DNA of 64,000 nt from Ianthella basta. Taxonomy: Eukaryota; Porifera; Demospongiae; Verongiida; Ianthellidae. Under the pieces are notes generated by a model. The model did no database searches and was not told the origin of the DNA. It worked only from the letters and a program-made list of their open reading frames with translations. Below are positions 58,151 to 64,000 of the stretch, one piece after another. The translations under genes and the position numbers were made by a program. Every line of letters starts with the position of its first letter. Within the stretch, counting starts at the first letter, position 1. The stretch covers positions 2,561,879-2,625,878 of the forward strand of contig OZ025877.1 in assembly GCA_964019415.1 (NCBI GenBank), written 5' to 3'.

Positions 58151-59395
58151 TCAGTTGATGAGTATCTCAAGTTGCTCTAATCCTACATCTTCATAGGCAG
58201 AGGCATGATAATGGCACATCCTTAATTCAATGTCTTCACTCACTTCCTGGCTCAGTGTAGTAGTGAACCATGGTCCGCCACGATTACAACAAGTACTCCC
58301 ACTTGCACACCCCTGTGAGTCCCACAGCGGGTCGTCAAGGTACCACTGGGTTGTTGGATGACCAATGCTATTCCCTGATTCACAGAAGTAATTATTTCCC
58401 ACAAATGGAGGTGCAGAGTGACCAGTGGCAGTACAGGGACAGTTGCAGCAGTCACTGTTATAATCCTCTGAATATCCTACTGCAAAGGTTTAGATGTGGT
58501 TACGAGGACCGCCATATGTCACAGACAGACCTGAAACATAGGCACTGTCCATAGTAGTTTGGCCTGCGGAATGGTAGTTGCGGAATGCAGGTGTAGCATA
58601 GTACTGGTATCCCTGAGCTCTTCCACAGACTTTAGTGTAGGGTACCCTGTGTGTTGGGAAGGTGACTGAGGAGCAGTCACGATAGCCAGAATGTGAGCGG
58701 GTGCACATACGTGTGGATGAAGCTACAGTGTAGGTCAGCCCCTGAGGACAGGTACTGCTTGCATTAGTCATGTCAATATAAGCTGCCCTCATCCATCCTC
58801 CAGTGACGTTACCACAGTTATTGGTTTCCATCACACAATAGACCTGCACTGGTCCAGTTCCACCATTGACCCAATAATATTCAGATGGAGCCATTTGGTT
58901 GCATTCATGTATCTCCTTGCAGGAGCTAGCAAGGTACTGTTCTGTATCACCGGGGCATAGGTTCAACTCTCTCCTAAGTTGGTCTAGAATTTCTTCCTTT
59001 AGTTGCTCAATAACATCATCAGGTACTGTACCAGGTGGACCAGGACTTCCATCTGACCCATTCCTACCATCCACTCCGTCTCTGCCTTCTACTCCTGGTA
59101 GACCCATTGGTCCCTGTTCACCGTCAGTTCCATTCATCCCCATCATTCCCTGTGGGCCAACTGGTCCAACTGGTCCCTGTAGCCCTGGAGCACCATCTGA
59201 CCCATTTCTTCCGTCTGCTCCTCTCTCACCCTTGAGTCCAGGTTCACCGGGGGCTCCATTATTGCCAGGTTTGCCAGGCAGTGCTTGAATAGTTGAGATA
59301 GACGACCTCTTGCCACAGACAGCCTGTGCAGCTTCCCCTCTGAGGAAGAGAACTGTGACTGAGCCCAGAACAAGTAGGAGCTTGACAACAAACAT
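58151..59395 (-). pseudogene. Secreted collagen + fibrinogen-like protein, copy 3 (one nonsense codon)
   Basis: Signal peptide, a collagen region similar to copy 2 but with one extra GPV triplet, and the fibrinogen-like region are open from 59395 to 58490, where TAA (58490-58492) replaces the Trp codon of NHIWTFA. The frame then continues intact (TFAVGYSEDYNSDCCNCPC ... LEQLEILIN) to the normal stop at 58151, so this is the only lesion seen. Two base changes turn TGG into TAA. The truncated product would have 301 residues and miss the last ~112. The end of the domain differs more from copies 1 and 2 (GHPTTQWYLDDPLWD). Confidence 0.8.
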
Positions 59396-59533
59396 GACTG
59401 GCAGCTACTCTTGCTGACAGTGATTAATATTCTAAGATTACAGCCCTTAACTTGATTCTCCAACACTTATTCTCCCAGTCTGTAATAAGGTATTGGCCAC
59501 TAGCTGCTGTGTTGTTCAGGTCGACTGTCTGAG

Positions 59534-59543
59534 CTATATATAG
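59534..59543 (-). promoter_or_regulatory. TATA-like element of copy 3
   Basis: CTATATATAG followed by CTCAG at the same place as in copies 1 and 2, 139 nt upstream of the ATG. Confidence 0.45.
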
Positions 59544-59739
59544 GTACATATGCATGACGCTGATATTCCTTTACTGTACATTCTTGTATAAATTATACAA
59601 GTGTCACTATCACTACTGTGTATGCACCCCACCACATTGTTTGTATTCAGGTGTATATGTTCATGTTACCACTTCGTATTCAACCCTAACTATGTCTGCA
59701 AGAGTTTGGCATGCACAAACTCTACCAATCGGCCAGTAG

Positions 59740-62185
59740 CTGCACTGAGCTATCAAGTGCATGTGAAACGGCTTGACAACACACTTGGCTGGCAGTGTGT
59801 CATAACATATACATTACAGTACCAGCAACAAAACTATACAACTTTAGCATACTGGATTGCCCAACACTTATTCTTCCTCAGCTGTTATCAGGTAATGGGT
59901 ACACAGTGACCTGTCTAAGACAACCACCTGTGGGTCAGTTCTAACTGACCTTTATAGAGAGGTGGCTGCTCTACAGAGGTAGACTGCAGTGTTAACTTTA
60001 TTTGTGGCCAGGTAGGCTGGTTGTTTTAGGGGGTGGCTGCCTAACACAGTGACTATCTTATCTAGACTGGTCCCACTGTACATGCCTCTGTTCTAGGCCT
60101 ATACAATAACACTGTGGTGTTCCTTCATTATGCAATCTTCAATTTCACTGCATATGTTTGTATAGCTACATTGACATATAAGCATGTCATCATCATTGCT
60201 ACATAATCTACACACATATACTCCTCCACATTTCTTAACAGGTGTTAGCTACATGCCCAAATTACCACAGGAAGTTTCTACACGCACACACACATGTACG
60301 TAAGACTTTGTAGTTTTGAGTGGTCATGACACATGAGTTGTGAACATGTGTCTCCTCAAACTATATCTACTGTTTACCTAGCTACAGGAATAGTACTATC
60401 AGCTAAGTACACAATGGTTTTGTATTATACCACAGTGGAGCCTTCCGGTATATGTATTACGCGCATAGCTACCTCCAACCTGCGCAAACCTCCAACTCTT
60501 GACCACTACAATTATATTACAGATGTACCTACAGATGGTCTAGTGAGCCAGAATAGCAAAACGTGTGAGAGTAGTAGCTATTCACTTATATTCAATATAT
60601 AGCTCTAGGTAGGGTTAGGAAGAGACCCTCAAACACAATCAGGAAGAGTTGTTTAGCTGATGAAACACAGTCAGCCTATAGCAACTAGAGCTGGGCTCAT
60701 TAACAATGCAATGTGGCATCCACTATCCTCACTATACCGGTTCATACTTTGAATGGCCGCAGACCTTACAGTGGTACTAGAGTCAAATGCATGGCAATAT
60801 ACTGTATACTTGCTATAATGCACCGAATCTCGGATTTTTATGTTTGTTTGCTACCTCATAAAATCGGCGTTTTGCGGGGAATCAGCACGAGACGCTCCGT
60901 GCCAGTTGAGGGACTCGGGGGACAGGTTCATAGAGGGGTGCCGTTCGCCTAGCTGCCTTGCGGCCGAAAAGCGAGATGTCCTTCGTCCGGTCTCCGCGAG
61001 CCGACACGCCATTTTTACAATTAGAAACTGGCCCATCCAATACCGGTCATTGACGGACTTGATGCGTGCCATGCCAGTTAAGGGAGTAGGGGGGAAGCGA
61101 GCTTAGAGGGGTGCCGGCCACCTAGCTGCCCTGCAGCCGAAGAGCGCGCTTCCTTTTTTCGACGGGCCGAGACGCCCTTTTGACCACTCTGCAGCCCTTG
61201 ACAACGTACAGTATTTTATTCCGCCGCAAGAATGTGACGTCACTTTCTGTTGGCGTCTGTGCATGCCAATGTGACTAATTTAAGGAATTTCAAATGCTCT
61301 TTCAGACAGACAATCTACATAGCAATACACCATATCGGTGCACAGCCTCATCCTCAGTACATACATGAATCACTACCACGCACATGCATGCCTTTAGCCA
61401 GTATGTTGAACATGATACCATTAATTATATACACTAATTTGCAGGCATAGCATTGTCCCTTACTATATGCACTGGCATGTGCTCCACTTGCTGGCACTCC
61501 ATGCTATATAATGGTACAATCTGCTTAATGCTCCCCCCCTGTCTACTCACATGCCATGCACACATGATACTGCAGATACCAGCATACTGCCCAGCTGACG
61601 TCAACAAACCGTCACACAACATGCTGGCGTCGGCAGACAGGTGCCGGCGTGCCGTTGTCAATGAGCTGGAGAAGGGAAGCCCCTCCGAAGGCGGGCTTTC
61701 CTGCTTGTATCCAATTTTAGATCTCAAATTTGCCATCTGTACAAATACACCTGTACACATACATATGCATACAGCAGTTTGTCCCTAGTCCCATTCCCAG
61801 ATCACTTTCGGCTGCCATTTTGACAAAGGCCTGGAGCCATTTTTGTGGAAGTTGGTCTGGGTACGAGGCTATCTAGTCCCCAGCATACCTCTGACCACCA
61901 TTTTGCCTTTTAAGTGCCCTTTCAAGATAATCATACAGTCCTAAAAGTCATGCAAGTGACAAACAAACTCAAAAAGTACATCAAAGTACACACTACAGTA
62001 ACTAACAGTAACAGTACTGTAGTCTGGAGCTGTACAAATTTGGGACATAAGAATTGAGTGGACATACAGAGTATTTTTAAGTGCAAGTAAATTGTAATAA
62101 ATACAGCAAATACAGCTCACATTCTGTTTGCATAAAGGTCCTTTGCATGCATGTGTACAGGAGTGTTGTGCTCAGTGCATGGACA
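59740..62185. repeat. Spacer of duplicated unit B with two extra inserts
   Basis: Parallel to 52550-53727 but interrupted by about 370 bp (60373-60745) and 880 bp (60828-61706) absent from unit A. The second insert is CpG-rich and contains a direct repeat of about 172-bp period (CCAGTTGAGGG...GCCTAGCTGCC at 60902 and CCAGTTAAGGG...ACCTAGCTGCC at 61074). No gene is supported. Confidence 0.6.
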
Positions 62186-63799
62186 TCACAATATGGAGCA
62201 ACAGCTTCCTTTGGACTGCAGAACAAAGAGAAATAGGTGTGGCTGTGAGGATGACTGCACTTCTGGCATAAACACAAACTCCCTCTCTTCTCCTTCTCAT
62301 CCACCTCCTCTCAAGCCCCCTCTCCCCTGAGTCCCCTACCCTACCCTCTCACTCCGCCCCCCTCCTTCCCCACTCCCTCCCCTACCCTCCCCCTCTCTCC
62401 CTCCTCCTGCCACTCCCCTCCCTCTCCTCTCTCTCCTCACCTTCTTGTAGAATGCCTTGGAGCTGACACTAAGATACACATGGTCTGTCATATCAACCAG
62501 GTCATCCTACCGTTCTCCTCATCTGAGATCAGCTTGGATGGTATCATGCTGCAAGAGAAGGAAGGGTGGAACACATTGGGGCAAGGATGGATGGGTGGAG
62601 TGAAGGTAGTGATTGGGAGAAGTGAAGGAGGAGTGAGGTGATGGTGGGGGAAGTGATGATGGGGAGGTGATGGTGACAGCATGCTAAGGTAGACTGTACA
62701 GCAACGAACAGCTCTGCCTTACAGAGGAAGGCAATGGTTGAATTGTAGTGAAGAAGACACACTTAACGAATACATTCTACTCACTATGACAACTTTGGTC
62801 TCGTCGAGGTCATTCTGAACCTTCATTAGAGGGTCGGCCTCTTTGGGGTCCTTTAGCCGTGGGGTAGAAAGGAATAAGAGAAGAAAGGGAGGGCACAATA
62901 TAGCATGATACAGCATAATACAGCACAAGCACAATTTCACCATAAACTCGTTCTGTCACAGGTATGATCACAGTGTGCGAGCTATGTAAACCGATATACC
63001 ATAACTGCATACAACATACAGGACTGTCATAGACACCTCTCAGTTACCATGGGAGTGGCGCAAGTGTATCCCTTCTGCAACCCAACAGCAAATTGTCCCT
63101 CTTCAGAGGTGTATGTATGTAACTGTGCACACAGCTCAAACTACTCGTGTAATGTACACCACAGGGCAGGGATGGTGGGTATTGTCCTTATCACATGTTG
63201 TTCTGAATAAGGAGGTTCTTACTGAACATACCCCTATTCACACTAACACGAGGTTTGGTGCTACATAGACACATCATTGTTGTATGACCACTATTGCTAC
63301 ACACCATGCCATTAGCAGCACTCACTCACAGACAACAGACAATTAGTGTACCTGGTACTCTGAGAGGAGGTTATCCAAGGCAGGATAGGACTGGTCTCTG
63401 GAATGGAGTGAAGTGGAGGAATAGGAAACAGAGAGCGACTGTCATCCACACACCCACACACGGGGCACACACAACTCACATCAGTTAAACTACACAACCT
63501 CTTTCATCTCTGCCTGCACTCTCCCACCCCTCACTCCACCCCTCCCCACCCACCCCTCACTCCACCCCCTCCCCCACCAACCCCTCACTCCATCCATCCC
63601 CACCCACCCCTCACTCCACACCCTCCCCCCCACCCTCACCTGCTGGCCTCCTTCCATGCTGCCTTGTTGGGGAAGTCCATCTCAAACTGATCCATGATCT
63701 TGTTGATGAGTGTGTAGCAGACCCGAGAGGGGTACTCCTGGTCGGACACCACCACACACGACAGCCCATCAGACCGGACATGCACATGGCAGATGTACT
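62186..63799 (-). pseudogene. YKT6: YKT6-type SNARE copy B, two nonsense codons
   Basis: Exons 63640-63799, 63352-63397, 62785-62850, 62438-62545 and 62186-62215 match those of copy A one by one, with CCSIL at the end. In the SNARE-helix exon, codons equivalent to Arg and Leu of copy A are TGA and TAG, and a 6-nt insertion lies after the DxTDH segment. The copy thus lacks a functional SNARE motif. Other exons remain open (LSEYQ, DPKEADPLMKVQNDLDETK). Its 5' exons would lie beyond the window end, past 64000. Confidence 0.8.
63520..63638 (+). repeat. C-rich minisatellite in a YKT6-B intron
   Basis: CACTCCACCCCTCCCCACCCACC-type repeats; shorter in copy A (54960-55019). Confidence 0.75.
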
Positions 63800-64000
63800 C
63801 TGAGGGGTGAGTAATAAGGAGTACAGCAGTGCCTTGATGAGGTGGGGCAGAACACTAGCGTTGTATACAATGAACTACAGCAATGTGTAGACAACACCAC
63901 ACAGGTCCACATTCAAGTGTGCTTGTTAATGTACACTGCTTGTGTTGTATGTAAGTGTGTATGTAGTCGTGTACACATGGGGGGTTATCTCTTGCTAAGC

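Overview
The window is animal nuclear DNA with spliced genes, many dispersed repeats and very long (GT)n/(CA)n tracts. The gene content (death-fold/Roc-COR/ZU5 modular proteins, tandem secreted collagen plus fibrinogen-like proteins, a YKT6-type SNARE) and the repeat types (Ty3-type LTR element, LINE reverse transcriptases, pogo/Tigger transposon, many foldback/MITE-like palindromes) fit an early-branching marine invertebrate, most likely a demosponge. This is inferred from content only; species cannot be fixed by eye.

Layout. 0.3-4.1 kb: a decayed Ty3-type LTR retrotransposon on the minus strand, then a LINE relic and a short minisatellite. 6.5-9.3 kb: a plus-strand death-fold gene (gene A) with six phase-consistent exons, including a 28-nt microexon. 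9.3-21.5 kb: a transposon-rich stretch (226-bp tandem duplication, an 843-bp TIR element, palindromic hairpins, an unfamiliar transposase-like pseudogene, a 263-bp foldback element, a 2-kb Tigger-like element with a nested MITE, an RT relic). 15.2-39.8 kb: a second plus-strand model (gene B) built almost wholly of phase 1-1 exons. It has two near-duplicate 171-nt death-fold exons, a Roc-COR exon with an intact P-loop, a second Roc-COR exon without GTPase motifs, a Death domain, a ZU5 domain, a CARD-like exon, Ser/Pro/Thr-rich linker exons and another CARD-like exon. Gene A could be the 5' part of the same locus, since the phases are compatible.

42.2-64 kb: a segmentally duplicated region with all recognisable genes on the minus strand. 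Three tandem single-exon genes encode secreted proteins with a signal peptide, collagen repeats and a fibrinogen-like region. The first is open, the second has a 5-bp frameshift and the third an in-frame stop. Two YKT6 copies follow copies 2 and 3: one lacks its 5' exon at a duplication junction, the other has two nonsense codons. Between them lie a 57-bp minisatellite open on both strands, phosphatase-like exon relics, a 1-kb foldback element and C-rich minisatellites.

Working view: gene B (perhaps with gene A) looks like an innate-immune or cell-death scaffold joining a GTPase/pseudo-GTPase core to several death-fold adaptors. The collagen/fibrinogen-like cluster resembles secreted ficolin-like recognition proteins in birth-and-death evolution. 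Both functions are inferred from domain content. Exon limits were read by eye from splice-site consensus and phase, without transcript evidence.
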